64,000 bases of DNA, from the NCBI RefSeq assembly GCF_900636535.1, contig NZ_LR134289.1:4543001-4607000 (forward strand), given 5' to 3'. Each line of letters opens with the position of its first letter. Within the stretch, counting starts at the first letter, position 1. Positions 38,319 through 45,616 of the stretch are shown piece by piece. A program made the translations under genes and the position numbers. This DNA comes from Chryseobacterium gleum (GTDB lineage Bacteria > Bacteroidota > Bacteroidia > Flavobacteriales > Weeksellaceae). The notes under the pieces are model-generated. The model was not told where the DNA came from. It ran no database searches and worked only from the letters and a program-made list of their open reading frames with translations.

Positions 38319-38337
38319 CTACAGAAACATAAACAAA

Positions 38338-38967
38338 ATGGTCATGAACAACCCAAAATTGATAATACACCTTTGTGCAGATATTGGAAGCGACAGTTTG
38401 TTTTATCGAATGTCAGATGAATATGAAGTCGTAATGGTGGGCAAAGAAATAGGGGTTGAAAACTATGAGCCTCCAGCTAATGTTTATGGTATTATAGCAA
38501 ATCCAGTTTGCACTGAATTCTCAACAGCCGGAGGATTTGATAAAGTTAATGATCTTGAAAAAGGTATGATCCTGGTTAATCATTGCTTAAGAATAATAGA
38601 AAAGGCAAAGCCGGTATTCTGGGTTCTTGAAAATCCTTTTAATGGAAGATTAAAAGAAATAATAGGCCCGCCAAAAGCAACCTATCAACCGTGGCAATAT
38701 GGCAGTCCCTGGACAAAGAAAACAGCACTTTGGGGTGAATTTAATATGCCGGCTCCATTGTTTAAAGAATGGGAAGATGTACCAAAGAATGAAAATCTTT
38801 ACGTACGGCCAGGCAGGAAAAAACCTGGGCTAGTTTATTTTCATAAATCAGCTGTAGAACTTATTCCTGAATTTCAATGGGCAAAAGACAAAATAAAATG
38901 TGATGCTGACATCAGATCAATGTGTAGTCGTGGTTTTGCTGAACATTTCTTTTTAAATAATAAATAA
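38338..38967 (+). CDS. DNA cytosine-5 methyltransferase-like protein
   Basis: 209 residues from ATG 38338 (next ATG 38344 also possible); chosen from the promoter position. IIHLCADIGSDSLFYR at the start is a degenerate SAM-binding motif I; IIANPVCTEFSTAGGFD matches the catalytic PC motif of small phage C5 methylases (..A.PPCT.FS.A); PVFWVLENPFNGRLKEIIG matches the ENP motif; PWTKKTALWGEFNMP is the conserved KT.LWG.F. The target domain is short. It could protect phage DNA or act with the divergent repressor. PVC rather than PPC is unusual but keeps the Cys. Confidence 0.68.
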   Translation: MVMNNPKLIIHLCADIGSDSLFYRMSDEYEVVMVGKEIGVENYEPPANVYGIIANPVCTEFSTAGGFDKVNDLEKGMILVNHCLRIIEKAKPVFWVLENPFNGRLKEIIGPPKATYQPWQYGSPWTKKTALWGEFNMPAPLFKEWEDVPKNENLYVRPGRKKPGLVYFHKSAVELIPEFQWAKDKIKCDADIRSMCSRGFAEHFFLNNK

Positions 38968-38988
38968 TTAAACAGAAAATATTGCATC

Positions 38989-39456
38989 ATGAATTTACTA
39001 AATATGACAGATTTTGTTTTACAACAAAGAGAAGAACACTATAGCAGAAACACAGATAAAATAGAAGTGATAGAGAGCTATGCTCACTTTCTAAAACAGC
39101 CATTGGCGTTGGGAATGTTTGTTCCTGTTGATTTTGTTGGAAACGTTCTTAATGAACCTAAGATAGAAGAGTATGATATTTTAAAAGACATACTCATTAA
39201 ATTTAATTTCGAGAACGATCTAAAGCGATATAACGAAATCAATAAGAAGGTTTTGTTTGAAGGCTGGACTCATGAAGATAGATATGGCTGGGTTCAACAT
39301 CACGAACTTGGATTGGAAATAAATACAGAAACAGGTACTTTGGCTATTTTCCACGAAAACGGGATTGGTTATGGATATGTGAAAAAGGTTGAAGATTTAG
39401 TAAGTTACGCATTAACATTAACCCCTTCCGCTTTAGAGGCTATAGGAATAAAATAA
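38989..39456 (+). CDS. Conserved phage protein of unknown function
   Basis: 155 residues (150 if ATG 39004 is used: MTDFVLQQREEHYSRNTDKI). ESYAHFLKQPLALGMFVPVD, GNVLNEPKIEEYDIL, KKVLFEGWTHEDRYGWVQHH, ENGIGYGYVKKVEDLVSYAL, TLTPSALEAIGIK. The M.DFVL.QR.........I...A.FLK.PL.LGMFVP family is frequent in flavobacterial prophages; function unknown to me. Leaders are AT-rich with AACAGAAAAT before the first ATG. Confidence 0.6.
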   Translation: MNLLNMTDFVLQQREEHYSRNTDKIEVIESYAHFLKQPLALGMFVPVDFVGNVLNEPKIEEYDILKDILIKFNFENDLKRYNEINKKVLFEGWTHEDRYGWVQHHELGLEINTETGTLAIFHENGIGYGYVKKVEDLVSYALTLTPSALEAIGIK

Positions 39457-39461
39457 AAATA

Positions 39462-39743
39462 ATGAAAATAATTGATTTGATCAAAAAAGCTGAGTCAGCG
39501 CAAGAAAAATGCGACACATACTGCAGTAAGATAGTTTGCCAAATATTGAAGGGGTATAAAAGAACTCGAGAGGATTATCTTGAAGATGATTTTGTAAATA
39601 GTTTAGCATGTTTTATTCAAGCAGGCGATGGTATGGTTTTAACTGATGCGGATGGATCTAATGTGCCTCCGACAATAATTGAAGATATTATTATTAATCA
39701 AGGTTTTTTCACATACAAGGATTTCAGAGAATCAAGAATTTAA
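39462..39743 (+). CDS. Small phage protein of unknown function (93 aa)
   Basis: MKIIDLIKKAESAQEKCDTY, then CSKIVCQILKGYKRTREDYL, then GDGMVLTDADGSNVPPTIIE. Helical start with three Cys in 20 residues (17, 21 and 26), then a beta part. No family recognised. Its stop begins the first of two near-identical hairpin leaders. Confidence 0.5.
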   Translation: MKIIDLIKKAESAQEKCDTYCSKIVCQILKGYKRTREDYLEDDFVNSLACFIQAGDGMVLTDADGSNVPPTIIEDIIINQGFFTYKDFRESRI

Positions 39744-39779
39744 CCCCACGGAGTAATCTCCTCTAAGTGTAAGAATATG
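39741..39779 (+). promoter_or_regulatory. Hairpin leader, copy 1
   Basis: TAACCCCACGGAG, loop-forming TAAT, CTCC, then a 17-nt A-rich part ending AAGAATATGG. GGAG-TAAT-CTCC forms a 4-bp tetraloop hairpin. About 33 of 41 positions match the copy at 39,911. Confidence 0.6.
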
Positions 39780-39914
39780 GAAAATGAAAAAAAAGAACTA
39801 TTAAGAATTTTAATAAAGGTTGTTGAATCGTTAGAATTAATTGGTAAAGCAACTGGTGAGGAGATGCCATTAACGGTTGCAGATGCTAAAAAAGTAATAA
39901 AAAAGTATAGTTAA
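39777..39914 (+). CDS. Small protein of unknown function (45 aa)
   Basis: MENEKKELLRILIKVVESLE, then LIGKATGEEMPLTVADAKKV, then IKKYS: two helices. It starts at the end of hairpin leader copy 1, and its own stop opens leader copy 2. The paired leaders are the main argument that it is expressed. No family recognised. Confidence 0.5.
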   Translation: MENEKKELLRILIKVVESLELIGKATGEEMPLTVADAKKVIKKYS

Positions 39915-39950
39915 CCCCACGGAGTAGTCTCCACAAAATATAAGAATATG
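39911..39950 (+). promoter_or_regulatory. Hairpin leader, copy 2
   Basis: Same plan as copy 1: TAACCCCACGGAG, TAGT, CTCC, A-rich part, AAGAATATGG at the next start. The loop differs by one base (TAAT to TAGT) while both stem arms are kept. Confidence 0.6.
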
Positions 39951-40241
39951 GAAGAATATCAAGAATTATTCAATTATATGAGTAATGAACATAATGTTAC
40001 TTTGCTTCAACAGGATATGGATGAAATTATCCGCATAGTTAAAAAAATACAATTAGATAAAGGCGGAAATACAATAATTGATACAAAGACGTATTTGGAA
40101 ATGAAAAATAGTAACGAATCAATACCTGAATTTAAAGAGGTAATACAACAGTATATTTATGAATTTGATCAATTCGATTTATCGTACAGTAATGTTAAAT
40201 TAGCAAAAGATTTGCTTAAAAAGTACAATACAACTCATTAA
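39948..40241 (+). CDS. Small phage protein of unknown function (97 aa)
   Basis: MEEYQELFNYMSNEHNVTLL, then QQDMDEIIRIVKKIQLDKGG, then FKEVIQQYIYEFDQFDLSYS. Acidic and helical. It shares a ...YMSNEHNVTLLQ.DM.EI pattern with small proteins in other flavobacterial phages, function unknown. Expressed behind hairpin leader copy 2; a terminator follows. Confidence 0.5.
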   Translation: MEEYQELFNYMSNEHNVTLLQQDMDEIIRIVKKIQLDKGGNTIIDTKTYLEMKNSNESIPEFKEVIQQYIYEFDQFDLSYSNVKLAKDLLKKYNTTH

Positions 40242-40267
40242 TTTGAGTTTTCATGGTTATTAGTTTT

Positions 40268-40293
40268 ATCCTCGGAGAGATCCGGGGATTTTT
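40268..40293 (+). terminator. Rho-independent terminator
   Basis: ATCCTCGG (40268-40275) pairs with CCGGGGAT (40282-40289, one G-U), then TTTTTG. Ends the run of small genes from the methyltransferase-like gene. Confidence 0.75.
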
Positions 40294-40322
40294 GTTTTCG
40301 TAACTTAGTTTTAAAATTAACC

Positions 40323-40541
40323 ATGGAAATTGAAGGAACTATTTTAAAGGTAAAGAAACGTTATACTAGAATTGAACTCGATGATGGTACTAAGTTAGAC
40401 CTAATGTACAGGAAAAGCGATAACTACATTGTTTCCGGATTAAAAAAAGGAGATTGGCTGGAAGCAACTGTAACAGTTAAAAAGTATAGACTTTGGCGAA
40501 TGCGCATTGTTGGGTATTATTTAAGTAAAGTGAAAGTATGA
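40323..40541 (+). CDS. Small beta-barrel (OB-like) protein (72 aa)
   Basis: MEIEGTILKVKKRYTRIELD, then DGTKLDLMYRKSDNYIVSGL, then KKGDWLEATVTVKKYRLWRM. Strand pattern with a GDWLEATVTV turn suggests a 5-stranded OB-type barrel, perhaps binding single-stranded DNA or RNA. Preceded by TTTTCGTAACTTAG, similar to the ninG promoter. It has a loose resemblance in layout to the gene at 40,624. Confidence 0.5.
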   Translation: MEIEGTILKVKKRYTRIELDDGTKLDLMYRKSDNYIVSGLKKGDWLEATVTVKKYRLWRMRIVGYYLSKVKV

Positions 40542-40568
40542 TGATTCCTTAAAAATTTAAATTTGTTA

Positions 40569-40613
40569 CAATTTGTATCATTTTATACTTTGATATTGAT
40601 TCAATTTGTATCA
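40569..40613 (+). promoter_or_regulatory. CAATTTGTATCA direct repeats (candidate operators)
   Basis: CAATTTGTATCA at 40569-40580 and 40602-40613, start to start 33 bp (three helical turns). TTGATA (40590-40595) and TATCAA (40609-40614) also form a dyad. They end 10 bp before the ATG at 40624, so a bound protein would block this gene. Confidence 0.5.
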
Positions 40614-40623
40614 ATTTTGTTGC

Positions 40624-40896
40624 ATGAAATTACGAGGAACTGTCAGGGAAGAAACCCAGCCTTCTAAAAATACAATGGTAGTTGAGTTTGAAGGTGACAA
40701 GAAAAAACAGCATTTTGAAGTTAAATGCTCCTTTAATCCGCACGAGCATAAATTCAGAAAATGGGACGTGATTGATATGTGGATTAAATGGGAGAGTGAA
40801 GTTTTTGAAGATCCGAAAACGGGAGAGAAGTCATATTTTACCCATTTAATTTGTGATAAAGCAGTTGAATTCGTTTCAAAGTACGGCGATAAATAA
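40624..40896 (+). CDS. Small DUF3127/OB-fold-like protein (90 aa)
   Basis: From ATG 40624 (MKLRGTVREETQPSKNTMVV): EFEGDKKKQHFEVKCSFNPH, then FRKWDVIDMWIKWESEVFED, PKTGEKSYFTHLICDKAVEF. Beta-rich, with W and K on the likely binding face. I read it as an OB-like single-strand binding fold near DUF3127 by pattern only. Just upstream of the integrase side of the phage; candidate recombination helper. Confidence 0.5.
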   Translation: MKLRGTVREETQPSKNTMVVEFEGDKKKQHFEVKCSFNPHEHKFRKWDVIDMWIKWESEVFEDPKTGEKSYFTHLICDKAVEFVSKYGDK

Positions 40897-40975
40897 TTTG
40901 CATAATATTTGTATTTTAGGTTTAAAATAATGATTTTTAGCTTGTTATTATTCATTTGTATTCGTAAATTTAGGT

Positions 40976-41488
40976 ATGAATTATAAAGCAATACCGGGTT
41001 TCGACTCGTACTTGATTGATCAAGATGGAAATGTTAAGAGTAAACTTACTGGAAAGATTTTAAAACCCGGATTTATGACTAGCGGATACAAGTTTCTTGT
41101 TTTACGTAAGAATGGGCAGTCATTTAATAGGTCTATACATAGATTGGTTGCATTAACTTTTTTAGAAAACCCATTTAATAAACCGCAAGTCAATCATATA
41201 AATGGGATTAAAACAGATAATAGGGTAGAAAATCTTGAATGGTCTACAAGATCTGAAAACATTAAGCACATGTATGATACTGGTTTGAAGAAATATAAAC
41301 CATTACATTATAAAGGCAAATCAGGTGCTAATCATAATAGGAGTTTGAAAGTAATATGCAAAAATAATGGGTGTGTATATGGTTCTTTTGCTGAAGCTGA
41401 ACGTATTTTAAATCTGTCGTATGGGTCTGTATCGCGTAGCATCAAGAATAATAAGCCCATCAACGGGCTATTATTTGAAAAGCAATAA
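40976..41488 (+). CDS. HNH homing endonuclease (NUMOD4-HNH-NUMOD1)
   Basis: 170 residues. NUMOD4 start (AIPGFDSYLIDQDGNVKSKL, TGKILKP) to about 45; HNH core FNRSIHRLVALTFLENP (H55), VNHINGIKTDNRVENLEWST (H74, N81, N86); and NUMOD1-like end VYGSFAEAERILNLSYGSVS, RSIKNNKPINGLLF. Complete and with its own promoter-like TAAATTTA before the ATG. Such enzymes nick or cut DNA at a target in a related phage and are inherited with that site. It stands alone between a small gene and the integrase, not inside a gene. Confidence 0.88.
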   Translation: MNYKAIPGFDSYLIDQDGNVKSKLTGKILKPGFMTSGYKFLVLRKNGQSFNRSIHRLVALTFLENPFNKPQVNHINGIKTDNRVENLEWSTRSENIKHMYDTGLKKYKPLHYKGKSGANHNRSLKVICKNNGCVYGSFAEAERILNLSYGSVSRSIKNNKPINGLLFEKQ

Positions 41489-41515
41489 TAATTGAAATTT
41501 TGGAACTAAAAGAAA

Positions 41516-41541
41516 AAGGCGTATCGTTTTAGACACGCCTT
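41516..41541 (+). terminator. Bidirectional terminator between endonuclease and integrase genes
   Basis: AAGGCGT (41516-41522) pairs with ACGCCTT (41535-41541); A-rich left flank and AATAATTTT right flank. Serves both convergent genes. Confidence 0.75.
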
Positions 41542-41548
41542 AATAATT

Positions 41549-42703
41549 TTAATATTTTTCTAACTTTATTTTACTTGCTTCCTCGAAACGAATTGAATTA
41601 ATATGGTTGGCGTAAAGTTCTGTTATCTTTTCATCTGAATGCCCGAATATTTCCGATATTGTTTTAAGGTCCATACCCGCTTTTAATTTGTCGTTAGCGC
41701 CTTTATGTTTGAAAGAATAGCATTTTACATTAATTCCCAATCCGTCTATTATGTATTCCTTCCACTTTCTTGTAGCTGTATCTCTCTTTATTGGGTATGG
41801 ATTAGGACAAAAGTATTCGTGTTTGAAAAATCTACATCCGTAAGGCTTCGGTCTTCCAATGAGATAGTAGTCTTTATTGCGAAGGTCCATTTTTTTAAGC
41901 ATAGATAGTACAGGCTCAAAAATAGGTACATATCTGTAAGAATTATCCTTTGAGTCTTCAGATGCAATTCTAATTACTTTATGTTCAATGTTTATATCGC
42001 CACATTTAAGCAATAGTATTTCCTTTGGTCTTATTCCCAAATAATACTCAATGCTATAGAAAACATAATAATTGTAATCTATGTTATACAAGTGTTTGGA
42101 AATTATTTTATGTTGTTTATCAGTAGCCAGTATATATCCTTCTGTTTTTTCCTCTTTTTTCGGCCGAATATCCCGCACAACATTGAATTTTATATATTCC
42201 CATTCAACCAGCTCTGAAAACAATGATTTAATATATCCCAGGTTCTTATTATATTCTTTCCCGGTCCAGTTTCTTTCTTGCTGAATATCGTCCATTATCG
42301 ACTTTACGTGATACCTTTCTACATCAGAAATATTAACATTTGTAAATTTTAATTTGACCGCAGAATATTTGAAAAAGTTAACAGCACAGTTGTAATTTCC
42401 GTGAGAGTCTTTTGAAAGATCAGGTTTCTTTTTTTTCAGAGCGAAATCTAAAGCATCACATATCTTGATTACGTCAGCTTTCTTTTTTAGTGCCGGATTT
42501 AATTCGATTCCGGATTTTAATTTTAATTCAAGCGTTGATTTTAGAATTTCAGCAGCAAACATACGTTCGCTATAATCATTTGATGAATTAAGGCCTTTTG
42601 AAATTTTCTTGATGATTTTTTGTGTCTCTGTATTGTAAACATAGACATACCAACGGTACTTCATATCCGTTGATGAAGAGATTCGGACTTCTAAATTTTT
42701 CAT
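41549..42703 (-). CDS. int: Tyrosine integrase of the prophage
   Basis: 384 residues from ATG 42703 (MKNLEVRISSSTDMKYRWYV); the frame runs to 42730 but a 7-bp dyad (CACAAAT/ATTTGTG) lies in that stretch. N-terminal arm-binding part, SAM-like core-binding domain (DLSKDSHGNYNCAVNFFKYS, EYNKNLGYIKSLFSELVEWE), and catalytic domain: Arg225 in LGIRPKEILLLK, YSFKHKGAND (K332, H333; Lys in place of the usual second Arg), GHSDEKIT (H355) and Tyr364 in ELYANH. The Lys variant is common in Bacteroidota enzymes as far as I know. It faces away from and lies 118 bp from the 3' end of tRNA-Ser, its target. Confidence 0.9.
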   Translation of the reverse strand: MKNLEVRISSSTDMKYRWYVYVYNTETQKIIKKISKGLNSSNDYSERMFAAEILKSTLELKLKSGIELNPALKKKADVIKICDALDFALKKKKPDLSKDSHGNYNCAVNFFKYSAVKLKFTNVNISDVERYHVKSIMDDIQQERNWTGKEYNKNLGYIKSLFSELVEWEYIKFNVVRDIRPKKEEKTEGYILATDKQHKIISKHLYNIDYNYYVFYSIEYYLGIRPKEILLLKCGDINIEHKVIRIASEDSKDNSYRYVPIFEPVLSMLKKMDLRNKDYYLIGRPKPYGCRFFKHEYFCPNPYPIKRDTATRKWKEYIIDGLGINVKCYSFKHKGANDKLKAGMDLKTISEIFGHSDEKITELYANHINSIRFEEASKIKLEKY

Positions 42704-42705
42704 TT

Positions 42706-42725
42706 CACAAATATTTTGATTTGTG
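42706..42725 (-). promoter_or_regulatory. Dyad at the integrase start
   Basis: CACAAAT (42706-42712) and ATTTGTG (42719-42725), perfect 7-bp arms 6 bp apart, just upstream of ATG 42703. Candidate operator or integrase autoregulation site. Confidence 0.4.
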
Positions 42726-42767
42726 AACACTTGAGGGAGTATGAGAAAAATTTACTTATTTTTACTA

Positions 42768-42811
42768 AAAGTGTTATCTATAGCTTGTAAAACACTGATA
42801 AATAACACTTT
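42768..42811 (+). other. Inverted repeat between integrase and tRNA-Ser, candidate arm-type site
   Basis: AAAGTGTTAT (42768-42777) and ATAACACTTT (42802-42811), perfect 10-bp arms; a further AACACT lies at 42791-42796. The position between integrase and the att core fits arm-binding sites for integrase or accessory proteins. Confidence 0.5.
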
Positions 42812-42821
42812 ATGAAAATTG

Positions 42822-42908
42822 CAGAAAGGAAGGGATTCGAACCCTCGATACAGTTACCCGTATACTACCTTTCCAGGGTAGCTCCTTCAACCACTCGGAC
42901 ACCTTTCT
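42822..42908 (-). tRNA. tRNA-Ser (anticodon GGA), prophage attachment gene
   Basis: On the minus strand: acceptor AGAAAGG/CCTTTCT, D-arm with GAGTGGTTGAAGGA, anticodon stem CTACC/GGTAG with loop CTGGAAA (anticodon GGA, plus-strand 42872-42874), long class II variable arm, T-arm with GGTTCGAATCC, discriminator G at 42822, CCA not encoded. Its 3' end points at the integrase, the normal geometry of integration into a tRNA gene; the phage must restore the 3' end of the gene here. The matching left att copy lies outside the window. Confidence 0.93.
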
Positions 42909-42963
42909 TTTTGAGATTGCAAAAATAGTGTATTTTCTTTAATATCCAAATTATTCTTACAAA

Positions 42964-43980
42964 TTAATCCGTAATTTCTCCACAAAGGCTTTTGGTGAAA
43001 TTATCTGCGAAGCTTCCGGAGTAGCTTGGATTGTCAATAAGGTGCATTGCTTTAGTAATCGCAGTTTCGGCAGTCATATCTCTTCCGCTGATGGCTCCGA
43101 TTCTTGAGAAAATATTACTGTTTTCATACTTTCCGAATGAAATACCTCCTGAAATACACTGACTTACCACCACAATTTCAGTTCCGTTGTTTCTGATTTC
43201 CTGAAGGGTTTCCTGTGTTTTCTCACTGCTGAAAATCGTTCCTGAACCAAAAACCTGAAGGATCAGAACCTTCATTTTGGGGATTTCTTTGAAGTGGCTC
43301 AAATGCATACCCGGGAAAATTCTCCAGAATAAAATATCTTCAGAAATATACTCATCCACATGAAATTCCACCTCCGGATCACAACGGAACAGGTTATCTT
43401 TAATAATATTCAAATGAACTCCGGATTGCCCAAGAATCGGGTAATTAGGGCTTGCATAGGCATCAAAATACTCTGCAGAATATTTCAATGTTCTGTTTCC
43501 TCTTAATAATTTGTACTCAAAGTAAATGGCTACCTCCTGAATAACCGCTTCATCGTTTTCATACAGGCTGGCATAGTAAAGGCTGGTCAGAAGATTTTCC
43601 TTGGCATCCGTTCTCAGATCACCAATCGGAAGCTGAGAACCAGTCATAATCACAGGTTTTCTTAATCCTTTCAACATAAAGCTCAGTGCTGAAGCGGTGT
43701 AGGACATCGTGTCTGTTCCGTGAAGAATAAGAAAGCCGTCATAGTCATTATAGTTTTTGTGGATATAATTGGCGATCACTCTCCATTCTTCAGGTCCCAT
43801 ATCCGAAGAGTCCAGCGGTTTGGCAAAAGGATGAACAAAAACTTCACATTCCATAAGCCTCATTTCAGGCATCTTTTCGAATATATTTCCAAAATCAAAG
43901 GCGCGGAGACTTCCGGTTTCGTAATCTTTTTCCATTCCGATGGTTCCACCGGTATAGATGAGCAGGACTTTTCGCTTCAT
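42964..43980 (-). CDS. ansA: Type I L-asparaginase
   Basis: 338 residues. TGGTIG at 10-15 holds the nucleophilic Thr; HGTDT at 87-91 the second Thr-Asp pair; MTGSQLPIGDLRTDAKENL near 112-130 and QVFGSGTIFS are further conserved stretches of the bacterial cytoplasmic family. No signal peptide, so it acts in the cytoplasm, turning asparagine into aspartate and ammonia. First chromosomal gene beyond the tRNA-Ser; an AT-rich 160-bp gap with no evident gene separates it from the next. Confidence 0.9.
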   Translation of the reverse strand: MKRKVLLIYTGGTIGMEKDYETGSLRAFDFGNIFEKMPEMRLMECEVFVHPFAKPLDSSDMGPEEWRVIANYIHKNYNDYDGFLILHGTDTMSYTASALSFMLKGLRKPVIMTGSQLPIGDLRTDAKENLLTSLYYASLYENDEAVIQEVAIYFEYKLLRGNRTLKYSAEYFDAYASPNYPILGQSGVHLNIIKDNLFRCDPEVEFHVDEYISEDILFWRIFPGMHLSHFKEIPKMKVLILQVFGSGTIFSSEKTQETLQEIRNNGTEIVVVSQCISGGISFGKYENSNIFSRIGAISGRDMTAETAITKAMHLIDNPSYSGSFADNFTKSLCGEITD

Positions 43981-44142
43981 GTACTAATTTTAATTAAGAA
44001 TTGGAGCCCGATTAGGGTTCATAGGTCAAAATTACGTTAATTTGCAAAGATTTGAAAATGAATGAAACGCTTATCTTGAAATTTTATAAAAATAAAATGA
44101 AAATTGTAGCGGTTTCATAGGGCTATTGAAAAAAATAACTAA

Positions 44143-44823
44143 ATGCAGATGAATGATTTATCGCAAACTTATGAATATTTAAAACAGTTTTTAACGGAAG
44201 AAAGACTGACGAAAATCGAACATTTTTCCAAGGAAAGTTCAGATTTTGTACTTCCGGTAGTAGAAGACGTTTATCAGTTCAGAAATGCAGCTGCAATCGT
44301 ACGTTCTGTGGAGGCTTGTGGTTTCCATAAAGTAGTGGCTTTGCAGGAAGAATACAGTTTTGAACCCAATCTTCGGGTCACAAAAGGAGCAGACACATGG
44401 GTTGAAGTAGAAAAGCTTCCCCGGAATATGGAATCTTTTCAGAATATTAAAGACAGAAGATATAAAATAGTGGCTGTTTCACTGGAAAAGAATGCTAAAA
44501 TGCTGCCAGAATATGAAGTAACTGAACCTATTGCTCTGGTTTTTGGAACTGAAATGGAGGGTGTTTCTCAGGAAATTTTAGATTTTGCTGACGAGACATT
44601 GGCTATTCCGATGTATGGCTTTACAAGGAGCTTCAATGTTTCTGTGGCAGCTTCAATCTGTATGTATGAATTGAAGCAGAAGCTGATAAAATCTGATATT
44701 GATTATAAATTGAATGAAGAAAAGCTTTTAAGAATGAAAATCCTATGGGCTGTCAATTCAATCAGAAGCGGACAGCAGATCTTTGAAAAATATCTGAGAG
44801 AAAATAATATTGACTGGAAATAG
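44143..44823 (+). CDS. trmH: SpoU/TrmH-family RNA 2'-O-methyltransferase
   Basis: 226 residues (224 from ATG 44149). Trefoil-knot SAM-binding motifs: VEDVYQFRNAAAIVRSVEAC (about 40-59, motif 1 N..A..RS.EACG), ALVFGTEMEGVSQEIL (motif 2) and IPMYGFTRSFNVSVAASICM (motif 3, S-N-V-S). The C-terminal helix (LLRMKILWAVNSIRSGQQIF) is that of TrmH, which methylates G18 of tRNAs. Target is inferred from the C-terminal extension. A perfect 9-bp bidirectional terminator follows. Confidence 0.8.
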   Translation: MQMNDLSQTYEYLKQFLTEERLTKIEHFSKESSDFVLPVVEDVYQFRNAAAIVRSVEACGFHKVVALQEEYSFEPNLRVTKGADTWVEVEKLPRNMESFQNIKDRRYKIVAVSLEKNAKMLPEYEVTEPIALVFGTEMEGVSQEILDFADETLAIPMYGFTRSFNVSVAASICMYELKQKLIKSDIDYKLNEEKLLRMKILWAVNSIRSGQQIFEKYLRENNIDWK

Positions 44824-44841
44824 TCAATCTGAAATAAAAAA

Positions 44842-44863
44842 GAGAAGGTTGAGCAACCTTCTC
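44842..44863 (+). terminator. Bidirectional terminator
   Basis: GAGAAGGTT (44842-44850), loop GAGC, AACCTTCTC (44855-44863); A-run on the left and T-containing stretch on the right. Shared by the convergent trmH-like and rsmE genes. Confidence 0.8.
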
Positions 44864-44870
44864 TTCATGT

Positions 44871-45566
44871 TTATATCATATTATAATAATTCCATGCTGC
44901 TACGAAAACGCCTGCTGTTTCCGTTCTCAGTCTTTGATTCCCAAGTGATACAGCTCTTACCTTATTTTCTGCTAAAAATGCAATCTCCTTTTCAGAAAAA
45001 TCACCTTCCGGACCTATTAAAAATGTAAGCTTTTCCATCTTAGGAATATTTTTCAGAGCAATTCTTTCTAAGTTCTCATGACAGTGCGCAACAAATGTAT
45101 GTTCCGGATCAATACTTTTCAGAAAATCCTGAATTTTAATTAAATCATTGATAACCGGAAAATGAAATCTCAAACTTTGCTTTGATGCCGCAACAGCCTG
45201 TTTCCTGATCTTATCAATATTGACGTTTTTACGTTCTGTTTTCTCAGTCTGCAGGATCGTAATCTCAGAAATGCCCATTTCCACAGCTTTTTCCACAAAG
45301 AATTCGATCCTGTCAATATTTTTGGTAGGAGCAATGGCAATATGAAGCATGGGGCTGAATTCAGGCATGTTTTCTTTGATCTCAGAAATTTCAATACCAG
45401 CTTTCTTCCCTTCTATAATGAGTTTTCCGGAAGCCAGTTTTCCTTTGCCATCTGTCACATGAATATCTTCTCCATCTTTCATCCGAAGAACTTTCACAAT
45501 ATGCTGCTGCTCTTCATCGTTGATTATTACGTTATTTCCGTTGATTTCTCCGTAGAATAGTTTCAT
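44871..45566 (-). CDS. rsmE: 16S rRNA m3U1498 methyltransferase RsmE
   Basis: 231 residues from ATG 45566 (MKLFYGEINGNNVIINDEEQ), the normal RsmE start; 9 more codons are open upstream. PUA-like N-terminus with EEQQHIVKVLRMKDGEDIHV; SPOUT domain with ATPTKN-like IAPTKNIDRIEFFVEKAVEM, then FLIGPEGDFSEKEI and VSLGNQRLRTETAGVFVAAW, the signature motifs of the family. Methylates U1498 of 16S rRNA in the assembled 30S subunit. Confidence 0.9.
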   Translation of the reverse strand: MKLFYGEINGNNVIINDEEQQHIVKVLRMKDGEDIHVTDGKGKLASGKLIIEGKKAGIEISEIKENMPEFSPMLHIAIAPTKNIDRIEFFVEKAVEMGISEITILQTEKTERKNVNIDKIRKQAVAASKQSLRFHFPVINDLIKIQDFLKSIDPEHTFVAHCHENLERIALKNIPKMEKLTFLIGPEGDFSEKEIAFLAENKVRAVSLGNQRLRTETAGVFVAAWNYYNMI

Positions 45567-45616
45567 AATATTGGTAAAATGGTAAAAAGGCAAAATCGCA
45601 AAACAGGATAATGTAA

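Noticed and set aside
38305..38337. ATG 38305 as start of the methyltransferase-like gene
   Set aside because: An exact -33/-7 promoter (38287-38318) lies over it, so the transcript starts downstream.
1..42820. CRISPR arrays, insertion sequences or a diversity-generating retroelement in the prophage
   Set aside because: I saw no spaced repeats of CRISPR type, no transposase and no reverse transcriptase.
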